A stretch of DNA of 64,000 bases from Candidatus Acidiferrales bacterium (lineage in GTDB: Bacteria; Bacteroidota; Ignavibacteria; Kryptoniales; JAKASW01): positions 1 through 64,000 of the forward strand of contig DATJAY010000033.1 of assembly GCA_035515795.1 (NCBI GenBank), read 5' to 3'. Both the position numbers and the translations under genes were made by a program. The notes below the pieces were generated by a model. It had not been told where the DNA came from. It saw nothing but the letters and a program-made list of their open reading frames with translations, and made no database searches. Each line of letters opens with the position of its first letter. Within the stretch, counting starts at the first letter, position 1. This document shows positions 34,160 through 43,114 of this stretch, one piece after another.

Positions 34160-34423
34160 TGATTTAGGCTTAGAATGTGGTGGCGCCACGTGTTCGTCGA
34201 GCCACTTACGACCGACGCCGGTTTTGAGAAACGACTCACGTTTTCGAGCTTCGACTAGTGTCGGGTAGGATTCAACGTGGACCAGTACCCAAGTTGTGCC
34301 TCTTGCAGTGAAAGTTGTCTTCTTCTTGTTGTGATCTTTAAGCCTCTCCTCTGGAGACCTCTCCGTTGAACCGACATACCGTTTTTGAAGTTTCTCACTC
34401 CAAAGGACGTAAACCCAGCTCAT
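34139..34423 (-). CDS. Small GIY-YIG nuclease-domain protein (B)
   Basis: 94 residues from ATG 34423 (an earlier start at 34435 is possible). Single GIY-YIG domain: WVYVLWSEKLQKRYVGSTE with the GIY and YIG-like strands, the Arg in ERLKDHN and the Glu in EARKRESFLKTG. It is only distantly similar to protein A. The last residues (SIEGSEP) are encoded by the tRNA-Ser remnant and the twin hairpin, so its C-terminus was altered by insertion. It lies between two copies of the tRNA-Ser 3' end. Confidence 0.87.
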   Translation of the reverse strand: MSWVYVLWSEKLQKRYVGSTERSPEERLKDHNKKKTTFTARGTTWVLVHVESYPTLVEARKRESFLKTGVGRKWLDEHVAPPHSKPKSIEGSEP

Positions 34424-34442
34424 TGTTGAGCACATATCGAAG

Positions 34443-34529
34443 CGGAGAGGGAGGGATTCGAACCCTCGATACCCCGAAGGGTATTCCGGTTTTCGAGACC
34501 GGCCGATTCAACCACTCTCGCACCTCTCC
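34443..34529 (-). tRNA. tRNA-Ser (anticodon CGA)
   Basis: Full cloverleaf of 87 nt: acceptor GGAGAGG/CCTCTCC with discriminator G, anticodon arm CCGGT-CTCGAAA-ACCGG giving anticodon CGA (reads UCG), a long variable arm (TACCC-TTC-GGGGTA) typical of serine tRNAs, and T-arm GAGGG-TTCGAAT-CCCTC. CCA is not encoded. Its 3' end (with flank) is copied downstream at the insertion cluster. Confidence 0.96.
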
Positions 34530-34575
34530 AGCACCTTTTTCGATCACCTGCAAGACGAAGCTCAAGCCCGGTCCT

Positions 34576-34663
<88 letters not shown>

Positions 34664-34791
34664 AGGCGAATTTGTCGTTAAATTTAACACCTTGGCACGA
34701 TGGCCACAAGAAATATTTCCACCGGTGGCTAAGCATAATTCTTGATTTTTACTTTAGACCAGAATATCTTGCAATCAGATTAGGAACACGA

Positions 34792-36255
34792 ATGAGCACT
34801 GATGATTTTGATTTTACGTTCGACGACGAGCAATTCGACGAGTTCGAAAAGCATAACATCGACGAGGAAATAAGACGCCTCCGCAAGGAGGAACCAACCT
34901 TTTCGAACATCGCCGCATTGGAAGAAATAATAGACTATTTCATGAGTCAGGATAAATACGAAGATGCCCTTTTCTTTGCGAACAAATTAGTCGCGATCAT
35001 GCCTGCAAGCGCCGAGAATCTGGCACGAAGAGGGGAGATAAACGAGGCGCTGGGGAAATTTGAAGTCGCGCTGGAAGATTACACCAGAGCGATTGAATTG
35101 AATCCGGTGGAAGTTGACGCATTGATCGGAAGGGCAAGCTGTTTGCAGATGCTTGACATGTTCGAAGAAGCCCTTGATAACATAGATCGGGCTCTTGATA
35201 TCGAGCCCGGAAGTTATGAAGCCTTGATGAATAAAGGGGTGATTCTCGAGAAACTCGGAAAATACGAGGATGCTTCGAAAGTTTTCAAGTATCTGACAGA
35301 GCTTGATCCTGAGGATAAAGACGCGTGGTTCGAGCTGGCATATTGCTTTGATTATCTCGAGGAACCGGACAGATCTTTAAAATGCTACGACAACGTGATA
35401 GAGCTGGATCCGTACAATCACAGAGCATGGTACAACCGCGGCATCGCATTGAGTGCCCTTGGAAAATATCAGACTGCAGTTGAGAGCTACGATATGGCAA
35501 TTGCGATAGATGAAAAGTTCAGCGCGGCATGGTATAACCGGAGCAACGCGCTTTTAAGCATGGGCAAACTGCAGGAAGCGATCAAGAGTTACAAGACGAC
35601 ATTGAAGTATGAGCCCAACGACGTCGCAACATGGCACAACATGGCAACGGCTTATGAGGAGCTCGGCGAATACAAGGAAGCAATTCGATGTTATACGGAG
35701 GCGTTGAAAGGCGATACGAATCATATCGAATCCCTTTTCGGCAGGGGAGTGTGTTATGATGCGATCAACATGTATAAAAAGGCGCTCGTTGATTTTAACA
35801 GGGCATCGGAACTGGACGGCTCCGACCATGATATATGGCATGCAAAGGGCGACGTGGAGTTCACGCTGGAGCTCTTTAAGGATTCAGTGGAAAGCTACCG
35901 GCGCGTCACGGAACTGAAGCAGGATAATGTTGACGCGTGGGTTGATCTCGGGGATGCTTTGGTCGAATGCGATAATTTTAATGAAGCGCTGCAATCTTAT
36001 GACAAAGCCATTGAAATTTCTCCCGACTGGGGAGAAGCGTATTATCAAAAATGTAAATGCTGCCTCCAGATCGGCGCTTATGACGACGCAATCAGAGGTG
36101 CCAAGAAAGCTTTGGAGTTGGAACCTCATAAGATCAATACCTTCTTTCAGGATTTCGGACAGATCCAGCACTCAAATCCTGAAATCTTAATTAAATTTGT
36201 TTTCCCAGTTTATCAATGGTTGGTGAATGAAAAAAAATATAAAGAGTCTCACTAA
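34792..36255 (+). CDS. Cytoplasmic TPR-repeat protein
   Basis: About 487 residues from ATG 34792, with no signal peptide. The N-terminus is very acidic (DDFDFTFDDEQFDEFEK), followed by about a dozen TPR units from residue 60 on, e.g. ALEDYTRAIELNPVEVDAL and AWYNRGIALSALGKYQTAVE. It likely acts as an adaptor. Its 3' end overlaps aroE by 29 bases, so the two are coupled, though no functional link is evident. The frame is open upstream only through the tRNA genes. Confidence 0.85.
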   Translation: MSTDDFDFTFDDEQFDEFEKHNIDEEIRRLRKEEPTFSNIAALEEIIDYFMSQDKYEDALFFANKLVAIMPASAENLARRGEINEALGKFEVALEDYTRAIELNPVEVDALIGRASCLQMLDMFEEALDNIDRALDIEPGSYEALMNKGVILEKLGKYEDASKVFKYLTELDPEDKDAWFELAYCFDYLEEPDRSLKCYDNVIELDPYNHRAWYNRGIALSALGKYQTAVESYDMAIAIDEKFSAAWYNRSNALLSMGKLQEAIKSYKTTLKYEPNDVATWHNMATAYEELGEYKEAIRCYTEALKGDTNHIESLFGRGVCYDAINMYKKALVDFNRASELDGSDHDIWHAKGDVEFTLELFKDSVESYRRVTELKQDNVDAWVDLGDALVECDNFNEALQSYDKAIEISPDWGEAYYQKCKCCLQIGAYDDAIRGAKKALELEPHKINTFFQDFGQIQHSNPEILIKFVFPVYQWLVNEKKYKESH

Positions 36256-37135
36256 GTTAGTCGGGATTATAGGTCATCCGATTGCGCACAGCTGGTCTCC
36301 TGTAATTCATGAAACGGCATTCAAGCTTGCCAAACTGAATTATTCTTATTCTGCATTTGATGTCCATCCGAAGCGCCTGGGCGATGCGTTGAAGGGAATG
36401 TCGGCTCTCGGGATAGTCGGGGTAAATGTGACGGTTCCTCACAAAGAAGCCGTCATGGAACATCTCGATGAAATCTCCGCCGACGCAAGACTCGTCGGAG
36501 CAGTAAACACTATCTACGTCCAAAATGATTCGTTGGTTGGCCATAATACCGATGTGGACGGAGCAGTAGCCGCATTGAAGCCTTACCGCGACCAGATTGC
36601 GGACGAAAACGTGACGATTTATGGCGCGGGCGGCGGAGCGCGCGCAGTTGTCTATTCGCTTATCGCACATTTTAAGCCGGCTCAGATTTCGGTCATCAAC
36701 CGCGATACGTCGCGTGCCGAGTTGTTAAAGAAATTCTTTTTCGATTCGCAGAATTATAAAAATATCAGAGTGGTTGAGCTGCACAATATCAATGAAGGAA
36801 CTGTGGTGGAGTCAAGCAAACTCATCGTAAATGCGACTCAGGTCGGGATGTCTCCTGCGGTGAGTGAGAATATAATGGTACAGGACGACCGTGACTATGA
36901 TGGAAAAATCTTCTTCGATCTCGTCTATAACCCGGTTCACACAAGTTTTCTCAGGGCTGCCAAGAAGAAAAATGCTGTCACGATCAGCGGACTTGAAATG
37001 CTCTACAATCAGGCCGCAAGTGCCTTTGAGCTCTGGACGGGAGTCGCAATGCCTCTGGAAAGAGTACGCGCCAAGCTTGACGAAAGATTTTTAGGAGAGG
37101 GTTCTCGGAAAAAGCAAAAAGTCTCAGCTCATTGA
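36227..37135 (+). CDS. aroE: Shikimate 5-dehydrogenase
   Basis: NADPH-dependent reduction of 3-dehydroshikimate to shikimate. 302 residues. Substrate-site motif GHPIAHSWSPVIHE (Ser residues that hold shikimate), the catalytic Lys in NVTVPHKEAVM, Asn/Asp in GAVNTIY and GHNTDVDG, the nucleotide motif YGAGGGARAVVYSL, and ISGLEMLYNQAASAFELWTG at the C-terminus. aroK and aroB lie 15 kb away in this window. Confidence 0.95.
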   Translation: MKKNIKSLTKLVGIIGHPIAHSWSPVIHETAFKLAKLNYSYSAFDVHPKRLGDALKGMSALGIVGVNVTVPHKEAVMEHLDEISADARLVGAVNTIYVQNDSLVGHNTDVDGAVAALKPYRDQIADENVTIYGAGGGARAVVYSLIAHFKPAQISVINRDTSRAELLKKFFFDSQNYKNIRVVELHNINEGTVVESSKLIVNATQVGMSPAVSENIMVQDDRDYDGKIFFDLVYNPVHTSFLRAAKKKNAVTISGLEMLYNQAASAFELWTGVAMPLERVRAKLDERFLGEGSRKKQKVSAH

Positions 37136-37476
37136 GGATTTGAAAAGAGTTCCTCGATAATCAGAAGCGCGTCGTCGACAGGTCTTTTTGAAATTTCCTT
37201 TTCAAGAACGCTTGCCGAAAGCCTTCGGGCAGCTTCCCTCACTCCGGCAGGGAATTCTTCTGTCACCGAGATCAATTTCAGAGTTTCGTTTGCATCAAGG
37301 ACTCTCATCCCGGAAGACCCCGGGCGCAAGCCTTTTGCGTGTCCAAAAGCCTGAAATGCTTTTCCGACAGATCGTCTCGCGCAGACTCTCGCCTTGCCTT
37401 CATTACCCAGATTCATAGCATCTTGAGCCAGCCTAAGCTCGCCTTGTATTTCTTCCGGCAGATCCGTCAGTTCCAT
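37129..37476 (-). CDS. Small helical protein of unknown function, overlapping uvrA
   Basis: 115 residues starting inside the 3' end of uvrA (44-base overlap). Mostly helical, with a basic stretch GNEGKARVCARRSVGKAFQ at about 24-42. I do not recognise a family; the shape is reminiscent of small HEPN-like helical domains but this is only an impression. It ends against aroE, with a 7-base tail-to-tail overlap. Confidence 0.6.
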   Translation of the reverse strand: MELTDLPEEIQGELRLAQDAMNLGNEGKARVCARRSVGKAFQAFGHAKGLRPGSSGMRVLDANETLKLISVTEEFPAGVREAARRLSASVLEKEISKRPVDDALLIIEELFSNPQ

Positions 37477-40330
37477 TCTTTAAATATTCCTCTAGATAGC
37501 GAGCGGTGTGTGAGTTCCTATTTTTCATGATCTCCCTCGGCGGACCCTCGGCAACAATTCTCCCGCCGGCTTCGCCGCCTTCCGGTCCTAGATCTATTAT
37601 CCAATCGGCGCACTTGACGACATCGAGATTGTGTTCGACCACTATGGCTGTATTTCCTCTATCGACCAATTTTTGCAGCAGATCGAGAAGTATTCTGATG
37701 TCTTCAAAATGAAGTCCAGTGGTCGGCTCGTCGAGGATGTAAAGAGTTCTTCCTGTGGAGACTTTGGAGAGTTCCGTGGAAAGTTTTACGCGCTGCGCCT
37801 CGCCGCCGGACAATGTAGTGGAAGACTGGCCGAGTCGTATGTAACCGAGTCCGACTTCGTTCATGGTTTGCAGCTTTCTCTTTATCGCGGGGATTTCAGT
37901 AAACAATTGGAGAGCGTCTTCGACCGTCATCTCCAGTACATCGGAAATGGATTTCCCTTTGTATTTGACGTCGAGGGTGGCCGCACTGAATCGCTTTCCG
38001 TTGCACACTTCGCATTTGACGTAAACATCCGGAAGAAAGCTCATCTCGATTTTCCGCATCCCGTCTCCTTCGCAAGACGGACAGCGGCCGTCTTTTACAT
38101 TGAATGAAAAACGGCCCGGTTTGTACCCCCGGATTTTCGATTCAGGAAGCTGCGCGTAAAGATCTCTGATTGCCGTGAAGACCCCGACGTAAGTCGCAGG
38201 ATTGGATCTCGGAGTCCGGCCGATAGGAGACTGGTCGACGTTCACGACTTTGTCGATGAACTCAATTCCGGAAATCGATTTGTAGGGAAGAGGCTGCTCG
38301 GCGAGTCTGTAAAAATGTTTGCCGAGAATTCTGTACAAAGTGTCGTTGATAAGACTTGATTTGCCCGATCCGCTCACACCGGTGATGCAGATGAAAAGTC
38401 CGAGTGGAAATTTGACTTTGATTTCCTTGAGATTGTTTCCGGAGGCTTTCTCGATCACCAGAGACTTTCCGCTAGGTTTTCTCAAATTTTTGTCGGGCCT
38501 GATCGGAATTTCTTTTTCGTTGCGGAGGTAAGCGGCGGTCAGCGATGCCTTTCTTTCGGATAAAAGCTCTTTCAGCGTTCCCGCTTTCACGACGTAACCG
38601 CCATGTTCTCCTGCACCCGGGCCGAGATCTACGATGTAATCGGCGTTTTCCATCGTCTCGCGATCGTGTTCCACGACTATTATGGTATTCCCTATGTCCC
38701 GAAGCGACTTCAACGAATTGATGAGCCTTTCGTTGTCGCGTTGGTGGAGTCCTATTGAAGGCTCATCTATGACGTACAATACGCCGGTCAGCTGTGACCC
38801 GATCTGGGTTGCCAGCCTAATCCGCTGCGACTCACCGCCTGATAAAGTTCCCGACGGGCGGTTAAGATTCAAATAATTCAAACCGACATTCAGCAGGAAC
38901 GCGAGTCTCGTCTTGATCTCGTGGAGGATAGGTTGAGCAATTTTCTGATTTCTTTTAGGAAGAGTCAAGTTCTTGAAAATATTTTCTACTTTATCGATCG
39001 AGCCGCTCACAACGTCGTCAATTGTTGTGGACCTGCCATCGCCGTCGATGACTCTTACAAATCTGCTTTCAGGTTTCAAGCGCGTGCCGTCACAGATCTC
39101 GCAAGTTGTGAAAGGCAAGTGAGCTTCGATGTCTTTATACATATCTCCGAAGTACGCCTCGAAATCGAGGTTACGAAGCATCGGGACAAGTCCCTCAAAT
39201 TTTGTCCCGAGATTTGAAATTGACACCCCGGCGAACTTAATCCTTTTCTGCGAACCCTTTTGATTTTTGCCGAAGAACAGAAGGTCGCGAATCGTAGAGT
39301 CAAATTCCTTAAACGGCGTACCGGCATTGACGCCGTGAGGTTCAAGCATTCGGTTCAAGATGCTCATCAGGAAAAAATCATCGCGTCTTGGAAACAATAA
39401 TGCACCTTCGGTGATCGAAAGCCCTGGAGCGGTAACGATGGCATCCGGCGTGATATTTCTGCTGAGGCCGATTCCGTTGCAGTTGCGGCACATTCCGAAT
39501 TTTGAGTTGAACGAGAAAGAGTTAGGCGCAAGGTCAGGGTAGCTCGTTCCGCATTTTGGACATGATCTTAGCCGGCTGAAAAAAATATCTTTTTTGAGAT
39601 CATAATCATGGATGATAACTGTGCCCGCTCCTCTTTCGAGCGAGAGCTTCAGCGAGTCTCTTAGTCTCGGGGAAACCTTTTTTTGGATTTTTAGTTTGTC
39701 GACGACGAGCTCGATCGTGTGGGTTGAATAACGTGAAACTTCCATCCCCTCATTGAGGTCGCGCAAGCTTCCGTCGACTCTCACTTGAACAAATCCTTCT
39801 GCCATCAGCTCTTTGAAAAGTTCACGGTAATGTCCCTTTCTCCCGATGACGAGCGGTGCGAGTAGCAGAATGTTTTTATTGTTGAGATCGCTCAGGATTG
39901 TTTGCAGAATCTGCTCATGCGTCTGTTGCTGCACGGGAATATTGCAATTTACGCAGAATTGTGTCCCGACTTTTGCGAAGAGGAGCCGGACATAGTCGTA
40001 AATTTCGGTGACCGTTCCGACCGTAGAATGAGGATTGGTGCTGATGGTTTTTTGTTCGATTGCCACAGAGGGACTCAGCCCTTCAATCAAATCAACATCC
40101 GGTCGTTCAAGTATTTCAAGGAACTGCCGGGCGTAGGCCATCATGGTCTCCAGGTAACGCCGCTGTCCTTCGGCATAAATTGTGTCGAAGGCCAGAGATG
40201 ATTTTCCGCTTCCGCTGAGCCCGGTGATGACTATGAATTTGTCCCGGGGCAAATCTAAATCTATTGACTTCAGATTATGCTGCCGCGCGCCGCGGATCGT
40301 GATGTTGCTTGTATCGGGTTTTTCTTCCAT
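37433..40330 (-). CDS. uvrA: Excinuclease ABC subunit A
   Basis: DNA damage-recognition ATPase of nucleotide excision repair. About 965 residues from ATG 40330. Two ABC modules: Walker A sites GLSGSGKSSLAFDTIYAEG and GVSGSGKSSLINDTLY, signatures LSGGESQRIRLA and LSGGEAQRVKLS. Zinc modules CPKCGTSYPDLAPNSF...CRNC and CPSCEGDG...CEVC are intact. The DNA/UvrB-binding insertions are present at normal size. It is divergent from an ATP-grasp gene and an exonuclease/UvrC fusion. Confidence 0.96.
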   Translation of the reverse strand: MEEKPDTSNITIRGARQHNLKSIDLDLPRDKFIVITGLSGSGKSSLAFDTIYAEGQRRYLETMMAYARQFLEILERPDVDLIEGLSPSVAIEQKTISTNPHSTVGTVTEIYDYVRLLFAKVGTQFCVNCNIPVQQQTHEQILQTILSDLNNKNILLLAPLVIGRKGHYRELFKELMAEGFVQVRVDGSLRDLNEGMEVSRYSTHTIELVVDKLKIQKKVSPRLRDSLKLSLERGAGTVIIHDYDLKKDIFFSRLRSCPKCGTSYPDLAPNSFSFNSKFGMCRNCNGIGLSRNITPDAIVTAPGLSITEGALLFPRRDDFFLMSILNRMLEPHGVNAGTPFKEFDSTIRDLLFFGKNQKGSQKRIKFAGVSISNLGTKFEGLVPMLRNLDFEAYFGDMYKDIEAHLPFTTCEICDGTRLKPESRFVRVIDGDGRSTTIDDVVSGSIDKVENIFKNLTLPKRNQKIAQPILHEIKTRLAFLLNVGLNYLNLNRPSGTLSGGESQRIRLATQIGSQLTGVLYVIDEPSIGLHQRDNERLINSLKSLRDIGNTIIVVEHDRETMENADYIVDLGPGAGEHGGYVVKAGTLKELLSERKASLTAAYLRNEKEIPIRPDKNLRKPSGKSLVIEKASGNNLKEIKVKFPLGLFICITGVSGSGKSSLINDTLYRILGKHFYRLAEQPLPYKSISGIEFIDKVVNVDQSPIGRTPRSNPATYVGVFTAIRDLYAQLPESKIRGYKPGRFSFNVKDGRCPSCEGDGMRKIEMSFLPDVYVKCEVCNGKRFSAATLDVKYKGKSISDVLEMTVEDALQLFTEIPAIKRKLQTMNEVGLGYIRLGQSSTTLSGGEAQRVKLSTELSKVSTGRTLYILDEPTTGLHFEDIRILLDLLQKLVDRGNTAIVVEHNLDVVKCADWIIDLGPEGGEAGGRIVAEGPPREIMKNRNSHTARYLEEYLKNGTDGSAGRNTRRA

Positions 40331-40488
40331 TCGAGTTCCGAATTTACGCCGAACCGTCGCGAGATTCAATTCAAAAAGTGAGACACGACGTTTCGAAGGC
40401 GTGTGACTTAGACTGCACGGATTGGTCGATTTTTGCCGGTCATTATCGAGCCCGGATATGTGCGCCGCAAAAGCTCGGGGATGTTAAT

Positions 40489-41442
40489 GTGCTGGTTCTT
40501 TACCCTCAAGAAATATTAAATTTGTCCCGGATGAGAACCTTAGACTGCGGCATATTTTACGAATGGGAATACGATAAAGATTTTGTGTCTATCCTCTCGA
40601 ACGAATTGAAGTCGGCAAATCTGTCGAATAAGATTTTCGCGCGGGACGAGTTTGGTCCCGTTCTCGAGAAGCTGCATCGCAAAACTCTGGCGTTCAGAAC
40701 AATTGTCGACCGTGCATCGGACGTTGATGACATCTGTGAATCGATAGTGAATTTTCATAAGTGCCGTCAGGGCTTCGTCTTGAATGATCCCGAAAAAGTG
40801 CGCCATTCTTCCGACAAGGCTTCGATGCATCTCGAATTTATGACGGCCGGAGTTTACGTCCCTTATACAATCATAATCTCGCCGTATAATGCTCAACAGG
40901 AGATCAAGCTGAGCATTGATGAACTGGCTTGCCTGGGCAGGCCGTTCATAATCAAGCCGGCGAATACAACCGGCGGAGGGATCGGCGTCATCACCGGTGC
41001 TGAAAGCCTGCGTGAAGTGATAGATACCCGGCAGCACAACAAGGACGACAAGTATCTCCTGCAAAGAAAAATTGAGCCTACGATGCTCGAAAATCGACGC
41101 GCCTGGTTCAGGCCGTTTTATGTGTTTGGGAAAATCTTTATTTGCTGGTGGGATGATCGGTCCCATGTTTACTTCGAGACGTCGAACTCTGAGATCGAAA
41201 AACATAACCTTCAGGAGATCGAGAGAGTTGCGAGGAAAATTCATGACGTGTGCGGGCTGGATTTTTTTTCAACCGAGATTGCACTTTCGACTTCAGGGCA
41301 ATTTATTGTCATTGATTATGTCAATGAAATGTGCGACATGCGAGTGAAGTCAAATCACTTTGACGGCGTTCCGGATGCCGTCGTTGAAGCAATCGCGAAG
41401 CAAATAGGATTTGGATTATCGAATCAATGTCATAAGGAGTAA
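40489..41442 (+). CDS. ATP-grasp-like protein of unknown substrate
   Basis: About 317 residues if started at GTG 40489 (VLVLYPQEI); GTG 40378 would add 37 residues. The central part resembles an ATP-grasp fold: RPFIIKPANTTGGGIGVI as the Lys/Gly-rich ATP-binding loop, QRKIEPTML, and the metal-binding region FIVIDYVNEMCDMR. The substrate is not evident. It lies between uvrA (divergent) and the exonuclease/UvrC fusion, whose ATG directly abuts its stop codon. Confidence 0.65.
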   Translation: MLVLYPQEILNLSRMRTLDCGIFYEWEYDKDFVSILSNELKSANLSNKIFARDEFGPVLEKLHRKTLAFRTIVDRASDVDDICESIVNFHKCRQGFVLNDPEKVRHSSDKASMHLEFMTAGVYVPYTIIISPYNAQQEIKLSIDELACLGRPFIIKPANTTGGGIGVITGAESLREVIDTRQHNKDDKYLLQRKIEPTMLENRRAWFRPFYVFGKIFICWWDDRSHVYFETSNSEIEKHNLQEIERVARKIHDVCGLDFFSTEIALSTSGQFIVIDYVNEMCDMRVKSNHFDGVPDAVVEAIAKQIGFGLSNQCHKE

Positions 41443-43098
41443 ATGATTAAACCTGAATTAGCAGATGAAGGCCGCTTTGATGATGCTGTGTTCTCCGTCG
41501 TAGACGTCGAAACAACCGGCTCCGTGGCATCGGGAGAAAGAATGATAGAATTCGCAGCTTATAAAGTCCGTAATGGCAGAATTGTCGACGAATATACCAC
41601 TCTGCTGAATCCCGGCAGACATATTCCGAATTTCATCCGAAACATGACCGGCATAAGCAACGAAATGGTTTACGACGCTCCCTCGTTCGGAGAAGTTGCC
41701 GGCAGGATATACGATTTTTTGTCGGAGACGATTTTTACCGCCCACAATTCACACTTCGATTACTCCTTCGTTAGAAACGAAATGGCGATGGCAGGGTTCG
41801 ATTTTGATATGCCGCAGCTTTGTACCAGGAAATTGAGTTCTAGAGTTTTCCCGCAGCTTCCAAGGAAAGCACTGGATCATGTATGTCGTCACCTTGGAAT
41901 AAAAATAAGTGCAAGACATCGTGCGTATGGCGATGCACGGGCGACTGCACATTTGTTGATAGAATTGCTGGAGTTGATTGCCGAACGACACGAGGTCGTT
42001 GGAGTTGATGAGCTTCTCCGCTTTCAAAATGTCTCGGCGAGTATTGATCGCCACAAAAACCAGAATGTCTTCAAGAATGCAATGATGAGGGCGCCGAATT
42101 TACCGGGTGTTTATAGAGTTCATGGTGCTGACGGTGAGATTGTTTATGCAGGCAAGGCGAAGAATCTAAAACTCCGACTTGCGTCTTACCTCACGCAAAA
42201 TGAAAAAGATTCAACGAAAGTCAGGAAGATGATTCAGGAAGCGAGGGGGATCGAGTTTGAAATTGCCGCGTCCGAGTTGGCCGCGTTCATGAGAGAACTC
42301 CAGCTTATCAGGCAACATCAGCCCAAGTTTAATTCTTTGCTGGTGAACCCGAGGCGGTTCCCGTTCATCAAGCTCTCGACCGAAAGCAAGTTCGACACAT
42401 TGGATGTTGTCTATGAATTGGACGGAGCCGGAAGATATTATGGACCGTTCGAAAATTCCTTCATTGCCGAACAAGTTCTCTTAGCCGCCGACAAATATTT
42501 TAAGCTGGTAAAATGTGAAAATGATTTCGCCAGGCCGTTCGATCCTTGTCTTTATTTCCACATCGAAAGATGCATGGCCCCATGCCGGGGGGATATCGGC
42601 ATTTCTGAATATGAAAGGGAAGTCGAGGCGGTCGAAGAGTTTCTTTCGGGATCGTTTGAGAAACTGACATCCGAATTGAGGCTGAAACTCGATGAGCTTT
42701 CAAAGAAGCTTGAGTTCGAGGAGGCGATTGAGATGAGAGATTTGATTGAGGTCCTTGAAAAAACCTCTTCTCGCTTGAAACTCCTTGATGGTCCGCTAAG
42801 CAGGGCGAATTTTGTCTGCGGCTGGCTTCGTGAAAATGAGTATGAACTTTACGCCGTGCGGCGTGGATTCCTGACAGGGCCCAAAGTTGCTGCCGATGCT
42901 GAACTCGAGTCCGGATTGAAACTCCTGCTCAGCGGGTCTCCTATTGCGGGTGATTTTGTCCCCTTGCGAATTATTCTGAACTATGCGCTAAAAAATCCTC
43001 AAGGTTTTTTCAAGATCGACGCAAAGGGAACGGAGTCTGAGCTGGCCCAAAAAATAAAAACCGCTGTCGGTCACGTCTCAACAGCGGTTCACAAATAA
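41443..43098 (+). CDS. DEDDh exonuclease fused to a UvrC N-terminal (GIY-YIG) module
   Basis: 551 residues. Residues 15-185 form a DnaQ-like exonuclease: VVDVETTG (Asp, Glu), AHNSHFDYSF (Asp) and HRAYGDARAT (His, Asp). Residues 220-305 are a GIY-YIG domain: LPGVYRVHG, IVYAGKAKNLKLRLASY and the Glu in MRELQLIRQHQPKFN. Then comes a UvrC-type cysteine region (CLYFHIERCMAPC) and a UVR-like helix pair (KLEFEEAIEMRDLIEVLE). The C-terminal UvrC RNase H-like and HhH domains are absent. Similar exonuclease-Cho fusions are known in mycobacteria and Bacteroidota. It probably makes a damage-directed incision with its own end resection. Confidence 0.88.
   Translation: MIKPELADEGRFDDAVFSVVDVETTGSVASGERMIEFAAYKVRNGRIVDEYTTLLNPGRHIPNFIRNMTGISNEMVYDAPSFGEVAGRIYDFLSETIFTAHNSHFDYSFVRNEMAMAGFDFDMPQLCTRKLSSRVFPQLPRKALDHVCRHLGIKISARHRAYGDARATAHLLIELLELIAERHEVVGVDELLRFQNVSASIDRHKNQNVFKNAMMRAPNLPGVYRVHGADGEIVYAGKAKNLKLRLASYLTQNEKDSTKVRKMIQEARGIEFEIAASELAAFMRELQLIRQHQPKFNSLLVNPRRFPFIKLSTESKFDTLDVVYELDGAGRYYGPFENSFIAEQVLLAADKYFKLVKCENDFARPFDPCLYFHIERCMAPCRGDIGISEYEREVEAVEEFLSGSFEKLTSELRLKLDELSKKLEFEEAIEMRDLIEVLEKTSSRLKLLDGPLSRANFVCGWLRENEYELYAVRRGFLTGPKVAADAELESGLKLLLSGSPIAGDFVPLRIILNYALKNPQGFFKIDAKGTESELAQKIKTAVGHVSTAVHK
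43059..43089 (-). terminator. Terminator of the coiled-coil lipoprotein gene, inside the facing gene
   Basis: Arms AACCGCTGT (43059-43067) and ACAGCGGTT (43081-43089). Read on the minus strand the stem is followed by TTTTTATTTTTT, a strong U-tract. It therefore ends the minus-strand lipoprotein transcript, yet it lies within the last codons of the plus-strand exonuclease gene. Confidence 0.88.
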
Positions 43099-43114
43099 AG
43101 ATTGCTCTAATATT

